Positions 1 through 12,349 of a stretch of 64,000 nucleotides of DNA are shown piece by piece. This DNA is from Prinsepia uniflora. Lineage: Eukaryota > Streptophyta > Magnoliopsida > Rosales > Rosaceae. The stretch lies in assembly GCA_032719365.1 (NCBI GenBank), contig CM064863.1, forward strand, positions 64,815,583 through 64,879,582, given 5' to 3'. The translations under genes were made by a program, and so were the position numbers. Numbering within the stretch: the first letter of the stretch is position 1; the number at the start of each line of letters is the position of its first letter. The notes under the pieces were generated by a model, which ran no database searches, was not told where the DNA came from, and saw only the letters and a program-made list of their open reading frames with translations.

Positions 1-1052
1 ACTACTAAGGCAATCAAATAGCTCACATATTTTAGAAACGAACGTACTTCGTGAAATCTCAATATAAAACCTCAAGAAAGATTCAAACATACTTTGCACA
101 AATGAACTGAAACCTTAAGCTTACTCTAGTGATTAACTCAACCAATCAAAGGTTATTCATCTTAAGGATCATAAGGTCTTTATAACAGTTGTAATGGGGC
201 TAAGTGTAGAGGCATGAAATATATAGGATAAGTGGTGTTCAAATTAGTTTCAAGACTCAATCAAAAGCTCCCAAATGTAGCATTGCTTCACCATCTTTCA
301 ACGCATTGTTGTCATAAGTCTATTCCCTCAAACATAGGCCAAGTATCATCACGTCGGGTCTAGAATCCACTCTAAACATCATTGAGCTTTGAAAATAGGA
401 CAAAAGTCGGAATCTTCAATGTTAGGCCTTCAAGTCTTCTCTATCTCTGAATTTACTTGTATAAGGGACTTTACTCAAACTTTTACATAATCAAATATTA
501 TTAACTTTTGAGAGACTCAAAACAACATTGTTCTTTCATCATTTTTCAAGCATTTTCTCTCGTTTTTCTCTTTTGTTTTTAATAAAAAGGTAATTCTATG
601 TATAACAACATTAAAATATAGTTTGAGCAAGTCTATCTTTATACATAGATAATAGTCTTCAAAAATCTTCGTCTTTTTTTTTCTCGCCATCTTCGTGTCT
701 TCAACCAAGTCTTTGAAACAAGAGTAAAGGAAATTTACCATTTCAAAATGAACCTAAAATCTTGCCACCAATCCAACTAGAAAAATCAATCGATCAATCC
801 ACCAATATAACTAGAAAAAACAGATCGACCAATTCAAATAGGAGAAAAAAGAAGAAGAAAATATCTTGATTTCAACTGAAGATCAGGACCGTCGGTGCAT
901 CGAAATCAAAACCATAATCTTCTTCTTGGCGAAGGTATTGGCAGAAAATATATGATGAGTGAGCAGTAGGGGATGTCTAGAGATGAGACGAGGATCAGGT
1001 GGGTGGATTGAGGAAGATTGGGTAATTTTATAAGTTTTTTTTTTTAAAAAAA
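1..1052. other. Intergenic DNA, no gene recognised
   Basis: AT-rich sequence with only short, stop-rich reading frames. No splice-consistent exon chain, RNA gene or repeat structure stood out. It borders the inverted-repeat element that begins near 1053. Confidence 0.5.
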
Positions 1053-2747
1053 GAAAAAATTAGAGAAATGGTCTCTCAACTAAACCACCAGTTTAGAAAG
1101 CATCCATGTATTCAATTTTTGAGTTTTTTGATCCTTAATTTTTGTCAAATCAATACTATTATCCCATCAGTTAAAAAATCTCACAGATTCTATTAATCAA
1201 GAGCAAAATTGTCAAATTATGCCATATTAATTATTAATTACAATTGAGGTTCAAAATGCTATTCAAAATTGTCCAACACACTCGTAAATCACATCAATCA
1301 CACACAAATGAAAACTAAATTTAATTTGTAGATGGTGGAAAACCTGAATTCGATTATACAAAACGACGAACAAAGAACCTACCGCCATCAAGATCACGTA
1401 GAACCAAAGTTAATTCGAACAGAAAGAAGATGTGATAAGATCATGGAGAATAGAGAGAAATGGAAGACCTGGAGGTCACCAGACTACCACCAATCAATGA
1501 TTTTTCTGAAAAACTCTCGCAATTGGCCAAAGGCGACGATCAAATGGTAGCTGAAGTACGTGGTCAACGCTGTCAAATATGGAATGGTTGTCATCTTGTC
1601 CTACCTCTGAAATTAGGAAGCTAATCTAGAAGCTCAAGGTCACCAAAAATGGTTGCCTACCTAATAGGGAATGGGATTGAACCATTGATTCATCCTCACA
1701 TAGAGCGATAGCTCAGTTTTTAATACCTTGTTTGTGTAGTTTATCTCAAAGTATATCTTATCTTTCACGAATCATGGCTGGATTGTAAAACCATCTTCTC
1801 ACCGACACGAGCGCTGCGCAGCCCCACTGGCTTTGTATCCGCTTCAAAGGCCCAACCCCCCATGCTGAGGCGGACCATGAAGATGATCAATGCTTGAAAC
1901 TGATCCTTATTGCTTATAAAAGCTCCAAACGAACAAAAATTGTTGGGAGTGGTAAGAAACTCAACACCATAGTATTAATTTAGACATTAATTTGTGGAAT
2001 TTTGTTGCTTTTCTTTTGAATGTTGAATCTCACCATCGTTATATATTAGTAATTAGAGTTAATGATTAAGGGGATATGATAAAATTATATGTTTATGGGT
2101 CTTGTTTTTATTCTTTAAACACTGGCTCGTAATCTTTTAATCGGAATTACCATGGTTATGAAAAATAAAGATTGTAGAGTTTTCATTCTATGGGTTGAGT
2201 GGATTTTGATGGTTCCTGAGAAACATTGATTGATATTTTCTTTGGCATGAAGTTAGATGGACTTTTGTATTTTGACTTTATGAGGATTCGTGAAATGTTG
2301 CAGGAATGCAAACAAGTGATGCTAAAAAAGTTGCCAGATATGCAAAATCAGAGTCGAGGAACGAGAACAAAACCTTGTCTTCCAATACTCCTTTGAGTCC
2401 GGCCTGAGCAGAAAATTGGATGGCAGTTATGGAGGTTGTCTTTGATTTGTCGAAATCTTGTGAGGGCATGGATGATGATGATGAAGCTGGGAACCATCGG
2501 GTATTGTGACTGGAAACAAATACAAATGTAGCCCATGTAGAGAAGCAGAATGACGTCGGATTGGAGGAGGCTATATTAGAATGGACAAAAATGACCTTAA
2601 ATTTGATAGTGCTAGTGAGATTTTTTAACGGAGAGACTAATAGTGTTGATTTGGTTAAAGTTAAGGAATCAAAAAAGTCAAAAATTGAATGCAGGGACGC
2701 TTGCTAAACTGGTGGTTTAGTTGAGGGACAATTTCTTTAACTTTTCC
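1053..2747. mobile_element. Mutator-like non-autonomous DNA transposon (long TIRs)
   Basis: The segment 1057-1200 reappears in reverse complement at 2612-2747. Shared blocks include CTAAACCACCAGTTTAG, read on the other strand as CTAAACTGGTGGTTTAG, and CAATTTTTGA with its complement. This gives imperfect terminal inverted repeats of about 140 bp around ~1.4 kb. Possible 9-bp target duplications are TTAAAAAAA (1044-1052) and TAAAAATAA (2748-2756), but both are low-complexity and only similar. Long TIRs with 9-bp duplications are typical of MULEs. No transposase frame is visible. The interior contains short exon-like stretches, for example after a ttgcag acceptor near 2301, that could be captured host sequence; I do not recognise them. 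Confidence 0.6.
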
Positions 2748-2756
2748 TAAAAATAA

Positions 2757-3860
2757 TTTCAATATAAATTAATAAAATATTATAAATGTCTTAATTACCT
2801 TACAAATTTTGCATTATTACTGCAACATCAGCACTTTTAACCGCGTTAGTAATAGAGACAGACAAAATGTGCAATTAATTAAGGTGATGGAATGCTTCTT
2901 CTAGGTGTAAAGTGGGGAAAATTTCAATTTTGGGTGCATTTTGATATTCGTTGATTTGTTCTTGGTGCATATGAAGTAATAAGCTTTTAATTAAAGATCT
3001 ACCACATTGGAGGGGTGTTTGTGGATACACAAAAAATTGGAGGGGTTGTTTCTGTAAATAACTCAAAATAAAACGGTAATAGTAAAAAAATATATATTAT
3101 AACGTCCAGGAAGCCCTAGTGGTCTGGCATTTACCCCTAAGCCAATCCAACTTCCAACTGTGCATACAACTAGGGGTGGGCATAAACTCGTTGAAACCAT
3201 TAACCGCTTCAAACTAATATTTATCCAACAATTTACTTTTAATTGGATAAAATTCAAATGGTTTGAAAATTTAAACTGTTATGTTAGTAACAATTTGATT
3301 TTGAATTTTTATTTTGGAAAACAGAACTGGACTGTTATTATTAATATTACCATATACCCTTACATATATAAGTTCACCTTAGTTGATGTGTTTGTTAACT
3401 TCATTTATAATGTTGTAATATTTTTTATATTTTGATTGAAATATTTGAAGCAAATTTGGTAAATGTTGCTGTATTTTATTGGATTTAAAGACCTAAAATA
3501 TTAATGTGTTTTGTTGGTTTCATTTCTATTATTATTGTGTATTTTATATTTTGATTGGATTGTTTGAAAAAAAATTTGGTTGAAATATTTAAAAGCTTGA
3601 CTATGAGTCCTCATAGCCTATATACACTATAATTTTTTTTTTGCTATATCTAAATCATTTGTATTAACCGAAACTGAATTATTATTAATAATTTAATTTA
3701 AAGTAGTTTTATTTTTAATTTTAAAAAATTTGAATCATATTGAATTTTTAAAATTTTAATAACTTCAATTTTGATATTATTAATATTGCCATCCAACAGT
3801 ACCATACACATCTCTGCATACAACACGTCGTATCCCAAATGCCGTTCGTGATTTCATCGC
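2757..3860. other. AT-rich intergenic DNA upstream of GLTP1
   Basis: No gene seen. The motif TAGGGGTGGGCA at 3173 resembles the ends of some plant hAT elements, but no matching opposite end was found. The stretch 3300-3790 is very AT-rich and could include an old MITE. Confidence 0.4.
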
Positions 3861-4200
3861 ATCCGCCATCGACACACTCCAAGCAGTCAATTAGTAAAAT
3901 ATTCTCCTCCCTTCGCCTCAGCTTTTAAAATCCCACTTCCTTTCCAAAAGCAATTCAATACCAATCTCTCAAATCTCAGAAGAATCCGACTCTTTTCATA
4001 TTTTCGCCACCCAATTCCCCCAAAGGTTACCCTTTTCTGGAATTTCGAATCCAACCCACATTTTCCCCCTTCCTAAATCTTTTATCAATTTATCATCACC
4101 ATCATCACTATTGTTATTGATCTTTGCCATTTCTGTAAATTTTACTCAGATCCACTCATCTGAAGCTCCCTGATCCAGTAACGGTACCGGCAACTTGCCT

Positions 4201-4390
4201 GTAAGCTCCGATCTTCCTCTCACTCTCTTTGAATTACCCATATCTAATGTTCATTAGGTTCTTGTTTTATAGCCAGTTTTTTAGTTTGAAATTGTTGAAA
4301 AATCAATTTGGAAATTAAAGATTTGAGCTTGATTGTATAGTTACTTGTTTGTGTGTGCTTATATGAATTCATGATGATATGTTTACGCAG
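4201..4390 (+). other. Probable 5'-UTR intron of the GLTP gene
   Basis: A leader rich in C and T (about 3880-4200) ends at gtaagctc (donor at 4201). An acceptor tttacgcag ends at 4390, 12 bases before the start codon at 4403. An intron in the 5' leader is common in plant housekeeping genes. The transcription start is not determined. Confidence 0.55.
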
Positions 4391-4402
4391 TGAGGTGTGA
4401 AG

Positions 4403-6599
4403 ATGGAGGGGACTGTGTTCGCTCCTGCTTTGGAAGGATTGAAGAGTGTCAAATCCGATGCCGGAGAGACTCTAACCAAGCCTTTCTTGGACGTGTGCAA
4501 GCAGATTTTGCCTGTTATAGGTTCATTCATTTCTCTCTCTCTATAAATTATTTTGAGCTTCTGATCCAAAATTGGCTTTAATTTCTTTGATTCTGAGTTT
4601 TTCGAGCCGGCTTTTTAGTTTCGTTTGGTATGCATGTTGATTTTGCATTATATTTGAGCATAATGCTACCTATCAATTTGTTATTTGTAAAATATGAGCT
4701 TTGTGGTTTGGTTCTGGGCTTGATCCTTTAACTTACGAAGTGTAATTCCAATTATTTTTGAGCCAGATAAGTTTGGAGCTGCTATGACCCTTGTTAAATC
4801 AGACATCGGTGGTAATATAACGGTAAGATATTCTTTTACATGTATTTTCCGATTCATTCTGCCCCACTTTTGTATTTCTTTCTAATTTTGTTGTTTTAGC
4901 TTCATTAGAATTGCTTATTTTTGGTAGTCATAGATACTATATGTATTGTCTAACTTGGATATGTCAATGCTAATCTAGTCTACATTTAATACATCAATCT
5001 GCTTAGTATAGGTGTTAAAAGTAAGACAATTATTTTTGTTTATTGAGCCTGACTGTCTCTTAGTATTCTCACTCTCTACAATATTTGCTTTTTACAGAGA
5101 TTGGAAAGAAAGTATTTATCGAATACTTCCAAGTTCAACTACTTGTACAGTTTGGTGCAACTTGAGGTTGAAACAAAAACTGCAAAAGCATCATCCAGCT
5201 GCACCAATGGCCTTCTTTGGCTGACAAGGTAAACTAAATGACATAGTGTTTATTGCTTTTATGCCTTTGCACTTCGTTGGAATGTGAAGCCACATTGGTA
5301 TGATTTTATTCTTGATTTATTCTCAGAGCCATGGATTTCTTGGTAGAGCTGTTTCGGAACTTACTCGAGCATCAAGATTGGACGATGTCACAGGCTTGTA
5401 CAGATTCCTATGGCAAGACCCTGAAAAAATGGCATGGATGGCTTGCTAGCTCAAGTTTCAGTGTAATGTTTTTGATGTCCCTTCTCTTATTTGATGCACA
5501 ACTATTTTTCATAGTGGCCTTAGTCTTTTGGATGTCCGACGCTGAACTCTAATAAAATTATGGCAATTATATGCCAAAGTTGAGTGCTTCCTTTTTAAGT
5601 GCTTTACTGCCTAGCATTGATAAATATTTTGGCCTGGATGTGCTCTTATGTTTTCTCATGACCCCCATCTTTGCTAGCTAATATTTGATGCTAGATTATC
5701 TCTTGTTCAAGAGTTTAGAATGTAAAACTACAGAACTTATCTGAAAGCGTGAAGCTATTATATTTATTAGACCTGAACTCATGTCTTTGTTTTTCCTTAT
5801 TAAAGAAATACCCTGCTCTTAAGTATAGTTTCACTGTTTCGGTAGAGGGTATTTTTTTAATACTATCAGTTAAGTCCGTTTAGCATATCCACTCAATCAT
5901 AATTACTTGCACTCCATGATCTAATTAATGTTTGAGTATTCCATCTTCACTTTACTGCAAGTCCAACAGACATGGCAAATGAGAATATTTTCGTTTAGAA
6001 ATTTGGACTTATTAGTCATTATATTGATAGGTTGCCATGAAGTTGGCTCCCGACAGAAAGAAGTTCATGGATGTGATAGGAGGCAATGGTGATATTATGG
6101 CCGATATAGAGAAATTTTGCACTACCTTTACGCCTATACTTAAAGAAAATCACAAGTTTCTGGTAAGATCATTTCCGTTGTAGATTTCATAAGGTCCTTG
6201 CTCTTTAACATCCTGGTTAAATTTTGAGCATGAAGGTTTGCCACATATTGACCATGGTAAATTGGGTTTATTGAAATAAGTTATATTACATGAATTAGCT
6301 AGTAATGTAAGGTTATCTTTAACGATCAAATTTGGAGATTTACATAACTGTCATGTCTGATACACTCAATTGGGTTGAAAAGTAAAGCAGGTGGTTGTTA
6401 AGTTTCTATGGAAGTTTCTTAATTTGCTTCACATGTGATTCCATTGATTCTCTATATGGAAAATATTGAAACAATGAGAAAAAAAGAGAGTGAATTAATA
6501 ACTTTTCTGCTCTCGTAAACTGTTAATATTTATGTGCTCATGAAACTCTACTTGTCCGAACAGGCAAGTGTTGGCATGGATGAGTTGAAGGCATCGTGA
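4403..6599 (+). CDS. GLTP1: Glycolipid transfer protein 1 (GLTP1 type), 202 aa
   Basis: Cytosolic carrier that moves glycosphingolipids between membranes; member of the GLTP superfamily related to ACD11. Coding exons are 4403-4520, 4767-4822, 5098-5228, 5327-5462, 6031-6162 and 6564-6599, all with GT-AG introns; together 609 nt. The protein starts MEGTVFAPALEGLKSVKSDA and ends SVGMDELKAS, full length for the family. The GLTP fold signature is intact: D52, N56 and R59 in SDIGGNITR, W99 in NGLLWLTR and H138 in KKWHGWLAS correspond to the known sugar headgroup-binding residues. The Lys of animal GLTP is Arg here, and as I recall it is also Arg in Arabidopsis GLTP1. The start is the first ATG after the leader intron. 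Intron 4 (5463-6030) is the longest. No break or missing residue was seen. Confidence 0.95.
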
Positions 6600-7950
6600 T
6601 TGAGAAGATTCCCTGATGAGAGGAGGGTTATGCTGTCATGTTCGTTGCCTGCCATTTCCTCCTTGGATCATGATGCCCTTATGGCCTAAACCTTCAACTT
6701 GGAACATGAAAAATAATGACTGTGTCCTGGACCTCATCTGCCTGTTTGATCAGTGTTGTTTAATGTCAAATGTTTAACTGGTTGACTACAAACTCTGTTT
6801 GTTATTTGGTTTTATGTTCTGCCTCGTTTTTCCTCTAATGTTGTTCCATGTGATCGAGTGCCAATGTAATATCAAGCAGGTTAGAGTTTTTTGATCTCAA
6901 AGCCATTGGGATCTAATCTAATAGAGTTGTCTTTGACCTTATTGTGTACTTAGATTAAAATTTCCTATTAGAGATCTGATTAACATGTTTGTGATTTGGT
7001 GATTTATCAAATCTGCCGAGAATAATCATTTCATATTCCCAGAAATTTAAAAAATTCATTAAACGGTGGTAATGGTTTCGGAAAATTAAAAACATAAAGC
7101 ATGTAATAAGCTGCTTTTGATTATTGTATTATTTAACAACAATTAGAGAAATCCATAGACAATGAAAAAGTAAAAATAAAGACATGCTTGTTATTTGAGT
7201 GATTAAATACACAAATTAGTAGGTACTAGGTAGAGGAATGAAGTAATTTGACAATTGCCACACAATTGTTTTGAGCAACCGCTTTTCCCGCGCATTCTGT
7301 GAAAACCCGTTAACAAGCTCCCCCCCACCCAAATTTAGCCTATGGTCCTGGCCATTTCTAGTTCCATCTCTCTGCTTTCCCACCCGAGAATCCGGTGAGC
7401 TTCAGGTTTTGATGACTGGCCACCGGGCACGAGCTCTGCATCGCCACCGGGCCATCCCACAAAATCTTTTCTCTCATTTCATATCTGATTCTTTTCGGAT
7501 TTTCCAAACCAACTTTCCTATTTTTTTCGGCCCCATGGCAGCAGCACGATCCGCAATTTCAAATTTTAATTTGTAAATTGTGTTCGGAGGAGATGATGAG
7601 ACCAATCTTTGATCAGTTGGATTACGTGGCTAGGCTAATTGGCATCATTTATCATGATGTGCGCTTGACATCATGCTGCTGATGCCTTCTTTCTCAAGGT
7701 ACCTAAATTACATGCTACTTAATTGTTACTAGCTATTAAGTGAATATTCTTTGGAAGAGGAATTTCCAAATTCTTATGCTTTGTATATTTATTCCTATCT
7801 CATTTTCAGGATCATCAGGACCCTGTCATACACCATCTTGCTTTGTTTTTCTATTTGAGGTTCAGAATAAGCACCGTCTCGGCGGTCGCCACCAACTTTA
7901 TTTCCAGCAGAAGTTTCTGAAGTGCATGTTATAAAGTATTTGAGCCAACA
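6600..7950 (+). other. GLTP1 3' end and upstream region of the RIC gene
   Basis: The first ~300 bases are likely GLTP1 3' UTR. The part after ~7270 is probably promoter and leader of the RIC gene. Possible leader splice sites are a donor caag|gtacct near 7698 and an acceptor ttttcag near 7808; neither is certain. No other gene was seen. Confidence 0.4.
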
Positions 7951-8998
7951 ATGGCAACCAAGGTGAAGGGCCTCTTGAAAGGCCTAAGATACATTTCACA
8001 AATGTTTGGTGAGTGCAAGTTTTCGTCCGTTTTTCCTGCATTCGAATACCCTTTCTTGATCAAAATCTGCAAGGTCTTGGGGAGTTGCCTTCAACTTTTC
8101 CTTGGGTTTTGCGAGAAATTAATGATGAAAATAATTCACGGGATTTTATAATTTTCCATTGCAGAAGAGAAAGATGATGAGATACAAATTGGGTTTCCCA
8201 CAGATGTAAAGCATGTTGCACACATTGGATGGGATGGGCCGTCTGCGAATAGTACGCCGAGCTGGGTAAATTTCAAGGCACAATTTGTATGTCACATAAA
8301 ATTGTGAGTGCTATTTATGTATATACGTCATTCATAGTGCAGATGAACGAGTTCAAAGGTGCTCCGGAAGTCTCATCGACCGGCCAATTGGCTGTTGAAG
8401 AATTGTGCTCCCAAGGTTCGATAACGATCTATATTCACAGTCCGACAGCTTAATATGTCTTATAGTCATAGTCATGTGATTGTTGTATGGTAATTTCAAT
8501 TTTGGAGCAGATATGCAGAAAAATGGACTTGCTGCGGCCCAACAATTGGTGGTGCATCGCAGGGATATTCCAAATCCAAAGTCCAGGCGCCATTCTTCGA
8601 ATGGGGAAGGTGAAGGGGAAGGGCAGAAAATCTCTGACGGATCAAAGAAGAGTTCGAGGCGGCATCGGTCCAAGGAAGGAGGAATGGACTCCCCTGCACG
8701 AGAGGGTAAAGAAGGAAGCAGCCGGCATTCAAGAAGAAGCCGCAAATCTGAAAATGCTGGATCTGAATCGCCATCACAAGACCCGCCTGGGATACCGAAA
8801 CAGAGGAGGAAGAAGGGTTCCTCTGAAGGCGGGTCTGCAAGATCATCAAGAAGAAGATCGAAAGGTCAGCATTCGATGACTGATATCTCGCTGGACGGCT
8901 CGGAGCATGGATCAAAGAACGGGGACAGTCCAATGCACCCAATGTTTGCACAGGCGAAGAACCCTGAGGCGGTTGCCGGAGGGAATAACGTCAACTAA
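7951..8998 (+). CDS. RIC: ROP-interactive CRIB motif protein (RIC), 239 aa
   Basis: Plant RIC proteins bind active ROP/RAC GTPases through a CRIB motif and steer actin, microtubules and polar growth at the cell cortex. Exons are 7951-8008, 8165-8265, 8343-8415 and 8511-8998 with GT-AG introns, total 720 nt. The N-terminus is MATKVKGLLKGLRYISQMF. The CRIB motif lies at residues 26-44 (IQIGFPTDVKHVAHIGWDG) with the conserved I-G-x-P-T, His36, His39 and GW, followed by PSWMNEF. The remainder, from about residue 95, is a Ser/Arg/Lys-rich tail with SRRHRS- and SRRRSKG-type runs. That basic tail and the position of the CRIB near the N-terminus fit the RIC1/RIC3 group better than the short RIC10/11 group, but I cannot assign the paralogue. 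The ATG is the only one in frame before exon 2 that gives the family's usual N-terminus. Confidence 0.9.
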
Positions 8999-8999
8999 A

Positions 9000-9569
9000 T
9001 GCGCAAAATCTTCGAATTGCTAACATTACCCTGCCAAATTGTGAATTCATTCTCTACTGGCTTACTTCTTGATATTGTTTTTATCTTTTTTCGTGTTGTC
9101 ATGTTGGTAGCTGTGACTTGCAAAGCTCTCCAAGTGATATTTGAGAAGTTGGTTTCGAATTTATGCAGTCTCTTTCTGTTGCTTCCTACCCAAGTTTTCG
9201 AGGTTCTTCTCCATCCTAAAGAAGAGGAAGCAAATGGGGTTATAGGTTAAGAGCGTCTGAGTGTTGCTGCTTTCTAGGCCTATCATTTTTCTGCACTTGT
9301 TCTTCTAACTATCTGTCAATTATATGAATGAAAATGTAATTCGAACAAGTTGAGATTGCTTCCAAATCTTTTGTTCCTTGTGACTCAAGGCAGATTCACG
9401 ACCTAACAAGCTCATCATGATTCCCCGCAATTTAAATCCCTCAAATAGTTTGGAAATAACAAAACTTGAGAAATCGAAAATGGTAAATCTGAAGCAAGCA
9501 TATGACAAATGCATTTATTTTATATACATTTTGAATCAAATCCAAATGACCACATATTTTGGGTCACCA
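9000..9569. other. RIC 3' UTR and intergenic DNA
   Basis: Follows the RIC stop codon. The short frame MRKIFELLTLPC... (8999-9250) overlaps the stop codon by one base and looks like UTR, not a gene. The segment abuts the 3' end of the ubiquitin-like pseudogene on the other strand. Confidence 0.4.
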
Positions 9570-10330
9570 AGCCAAAATCATATGGAGAGTGGAGTCTTTC
9601 TGAATGTTGTAACTTGCAAGACAGGATTTGTCTTGAAGGCGTTTTCCTGATAACACAGTACTCTGAACATGACTGGAATCCTAACCTTACAAAAGATCTT
9701 GTCCTTGCCCTCTCTGACACTACTACTCTTCCGTGTCACGTCAAGCGTAATGGCCTTCCGTGTCTTGATAAAAATTTGAATCCAACAAGGTAACACATCC
9801 AAAGTCGAATTTTCTTCAATGTTGTAAAAAGCCAACGTCTTGCAATCCTCCAGCTCATCTCCTGCATAAACCATACTGCAATCAGCAATAGGACACCCTA
9901 TGAAGCTCTCAACAATCGCTTTAACATCCCGGACAGCGTACACGACCTTAACTTCAAACCTAATTATCTATCTTTCCACTTGGTGTCTTCACAAGGATGG
10001 GAATCGCATCTGTTGGATTCGATCAAAATCATGTAAAGAGTTGACTCTGTTCGAATATTAAGCGCTGCCAATGTCCGGTAATCTTGAAGTAGTTTCCCAC
10101 CGTGAGCTAGAGTGTACTGATCTGGTTGGACCCCCTCCTTCATGGCTTCACCTCAATCATGGTCATGATTTCTTCGATGATATTGAACTCTTCTGCTTCA
10201 AGTACAGTCGTCTTCTGATTTGATGGCATTTTCACATATATTGTCACTGGATTCGGGTGAAATATATGGTAGATGAGTCAACTGTCAAAGTGACTTGATG
10301 CATGGGAGTGTTCGGTATCCCCGGTTTGAA
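9570..10330 (-). pseudogene. Decayed tandem copy of the polyubiquitin-like gene
   Basis: Read on the minus strand it gives pieces of at least three ubiquitin-like domains in the same order as the neighbour at 11113-12014: TIYVKMPSNQKTTVLEAEE then DQYTLAHGGKLLQDYRTLAA; VVYAVRDVKAIVESFI then CSMVYAGDELEDCKTLAFYN; WIQIFIKTRKAITLDVTRK. Stop codons and frameshifts separate the pieces, for example a stop inside the first domain near 10145, so no continuous protein is possible. A possible tail of a further domain (DSSTIYF) extends to ~10330. The 3' end closely matches the neighbour at the nucleotide level (the DNA behind YNIQKDSTL), which supports a tandem duplication. Confidence 0.7.
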
Positions 10331-11112
10331 GATCTACGAAGTCTGAGTGCTCCCATCTGAAATTCCCAGATTTCTAGGTTTTGGGAAAAAATTTAATGTT
10401 CTAAAGAAACTAAAAGAGCGAGGACTGCCTATGTAGTTGCTCTCCCAGGGAGACCGAAGTTTGTGAAAGAACTCAACGACAGAACAGCCACAACAAAATA
10501 AGAAATTAATTTCTGTTGCATAACTGGTGTTTAAATAATAAGATTCAGACGATTGATAAGTTCATAAAATGCTCAACGAATTTAAAATAGTAGAAGTGTG
10601 CTGAACATTAGGAATTTCCATATATATATTTGAAGTGTGCTTTTTGTTGTATAGCAAATAAAATGATAGTATAAGTCAGAAACTAGAAATCATATATACC
10701 TCGGAAGTGGAAGGGCAATAAGAAATCTCTAAGAATGTCAACTCCTTTTGTGCTTAAAATAAATCTAAAATTAGGTTACCATATATATATTGATAGGGAT
10801 ACCAAATTTTGCATATATAGTAAGTGAAAAAGAAAAAAAAAAAAACCAAACGGAGAAGAAATTGAATATATTTTCCATGTGACATGGTAAGCAAAATATG
10901 GCAGCCTATCACGGCTCATTACTGAATAAAAATAATTAATGAGAAAATGATGCAAGATTAAAAAAATAGTCTAAAAACTAAAACCACCATAAATTAGTCA
11001 TAGTTACCAAAAGCTGCTAATGTTTGAAATGATTGAAAGAGTTCTTTGAGAAGAAATTTCAACACTAGCTGCTGGCTTTGCTTCTGAATCATGATTGACA
11101 ATGGAGGTAGGT

Positions 11113-12014
11113 TCACCAGGACGCAACCATGAAGAGGGTGGAGTCTTTCTGAATGTTGTAACTTGCAATGTCGAAATTGTCCTCGAGGCGTTTTCCAGCA
11201 AACACGATACTCCAACCACGAACTGGAATGCCCATTGGCAGCCCAGCCTTGCACAATAGCTTGTCCTTCACCTTGCTGACAGTGCTCTTTGATGTCACAT
11301 CAAGGGTGATGCTTTTCCCATTCAAGGTCTTGACAAAAATCTGAAACCTCCGAGGCCCAATCTCCAAAACGCATTCATCTTTAATGTCATAGAAAGCCAA
11401 TGTCATGCGTTCCTCAAGCTGATTTCCGGCACAGAACAGACTCTTTTCACTGACTGAGGCACATAAAACGTTCCTGGCCATGGTCTTGACATCACCGACA
11501 GGAAACAAGGGTAAACCTTGAGTTTGAAAGTCTCTCCGGCTGCTTTCACATATATTGAAAGGTGATCTTTCGGAGTTGAAATCATCTGCAGCATTGACTC
11601 GTTTCTGATACCTAAGGAGGCCAATGTGCTGTCCTCTTCAAGAAACTGTCCATCACATACAAGAGTGAACTGATCCGATGGGATCATCTTCTTCGCCTGA
11701 ATCAAGGCTTTGATGTTTCGGATGGTTTGATGAGCTTTTTCTTCAATCTCAATGGTGCCCTGAGCTGATGGGACTTTGACAAATAGTTTGATTCCATCGG
11801 CATTCTGGAGAACAAGATGGACAGTTGAGTCCATGTGAACTCCACAGTCGACTAGCCTTTGTGTGTCCATGAGCAAATCACCACCCAAAAAGAGGTCCTG
11901 ACAATTTTCGGGAAATCCATAGTTCTCACATAGCAGTGCTTTCATATCTTTTATCGTCACAGACTTCTTGACTGTCAAGGGCACAGTTTTCATGATCTTC
12001 AGGAAAATATTGAT
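11113..12014 (-). CDS. Divergent polyubiquitin-like gene, four Ubl domains, one frameshift
   Basis: Main exon of a minus-strand gene. It begins after a strong acceptor, a T run followed by gcag at 12015-12018. Four ubiquitin-like domains follow: INIFLKIMKTVPLTVKKSVT...; IKLFVKVPSAQGTIEIEEKA...; LSIYVKAAGETFKLKV...; FQIFVKTLNGKSITLDVTSK.... Each keeps the beta-grasp pattern (I-F-V-K, D-x-K, FAGK-LED, STL). None ends in LRGG, so the unit cannot be processed or conjugated like true polyubiquitin. Domain 3 is broken near 11508: one base is missing between the KVYP and FPVGDVKTM segments, so frame changes. This is either a real lesion or a base error. The stop follows FMVASW. There is no ATG at 12014; the first in-frame ATG is at KIMKTV, so an upstream exon is expected. 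Confidence 0.65.
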
Positions 12015-12349
12015 CTGCAAAAAAAAAAATACTTATGTGCTTCACCCACAGAACACCATAACAAAGACATTTCTTCCCATCACTTTTTGTATTTACTCGT
12101 TACAGGAAACAATTGGCTAAAACACAAACGAAAAATAATGGCATGTTTACGTACCAAGTATGGGTTTGAAAAGAAAGCGTATTATTCTCATATCTAAGCG
12201 GGTCTTACCTACAAATTGAGTATAAAAAACCTGAAGTATCAAGTATCAACTCAGCGTAACGTGCAACAACAGTTGAAATCACTCAACTCAACCCTACAAA
12301 CCAGAACAAATGTAGCAATAATATGCTAAATAGGCAAAAAGAAAACCGG

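Noticed and set aside
3173..3190. hAT transposon end TAGGGGTGGGCA
   Set aside because: No opposite inverted end or 8-bp duplication found; kept only as a hint.
8353..8951. Minus-strand frames of 130 and 151 aa
   Set aside because: Antisense shadows of the RIC gene's last exon, whose Ser/Arg codons lack stops on the other strand.
12014..12020. Start of the polyubiquitin-like frame at 12020
   Set aside because: That codon is TTG inside the splice acceptor tttgcag; the exon begins at 12014.
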